Shown here: positions 5,965 through 5,981 of the stretch, piece after piece
Position numbering within the stretch: the first letter of the stretch is position 1
Layout of the letters: each line of letters opens with the position of its first letter
Source of the DNA: Patescibacteria group bacterium
GTDB taxonomy: Bacteria; Patescibacteriota; Microgenomatia; UBA8517
Direction of reading: 5' to 3'
NCBI GenBank assembly: GCA_018826545.1
Contig: JAHKAL010000042.1
Coordinates: 1-5,981 of the forward strand
Length of the DNA stretch: 5,981 bases
Notes under the pieces: model-generated
The model's database searches: none
Told to the model about the DNA's origin: nothing
Seen by the model: only the letters and a program-made list of their open reading frames with translations
Position numbers and translations under genes: made by a program

Positions 5965-5981
5965 ATGGAAGAATATAAAAA
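5965..5981 (+). CDS. gatB: Probable start of amidotransferase subunit B (cut by window edge)
   Basis: Only 17 bases are available. An ATG two bases after the gatA stop opens the frame M-E-E-Y-K, which resembles the usual GatB beginning just before its P-V-I-G-L-E-I-H motif. The gatC-gatA-gatB order is common in bacteria. The call rests mainly on position; the sequence alone is too short to prove it. Confidence 0.65.

Overview
The window reads as ordinary, compact bacterial chromosome. It is strongly AT-rich, the genes are nearly touching, and every stop codon visible is TAA. No in-frame UGA occurs in any conserved protein, so the standard code applies. Small housekeeping genes packed this tightly, a polX-lemA-htpX-gatCA run and a stand-alone PD-(D/E)XK endonuclease of the group I intron type would all suit a reduced-genome bacterium such as a Patescibacteria (CPR) member. 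That placement is inference from gene content only; no ribosomal RNA or marker protein is present to test it.

Left arm, minus strand (1-831). Read in the direction of transcription, the order is: a complete 145-residue PD-(D/E)XK endonuclease related to I-Ssp6803I (831-394); a tRNA-Asp(GUC) with encoded CCA 12 bp later (381-305); and the first 85 codons of a class I SAM-dependent methyltransferase (255 to the window edge). The methyltransferase has its own good promoter.

Right arm, plus strand (920-5981). A divergent intergenic region (832-919) leads into a same-strand run: polX (repair polymerase with PHP nuclease), lemA (membrane-anchored coiled protein), htpX (membrane zinc protease), gatC, gatA and the first 17 bases of what is probably gatB. 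Gaps are 28, 3, 20, 3 and 2 nt, so the run is probably one operon, or two overlapping ones. LemA and HtpX are often neighbours and probably act together at the membrane. GatCAB converts Glu-tRNA(Gln) and/or Asp-tRNA(Asn) to the correctly amidated forms, implying that the organism lacks at least one of GlnRS and AsnRS.

The most notable features are not genes. First, two or three gene starts have a -10-like hexamer 5-6 nt before the ATG, the geometry expected of leaderless mRNAs, or alternatively share an A-rich start context (AAAAATATG). In contrast, lemA has a near-perfect Shine-Dalgarno sequence feeding a TTG start. Second, a tRNA-associated homing-endonuclease family member lies directly beside an intact, intron-free tRNA gene. 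I did not find a clearly new multi-gene system.
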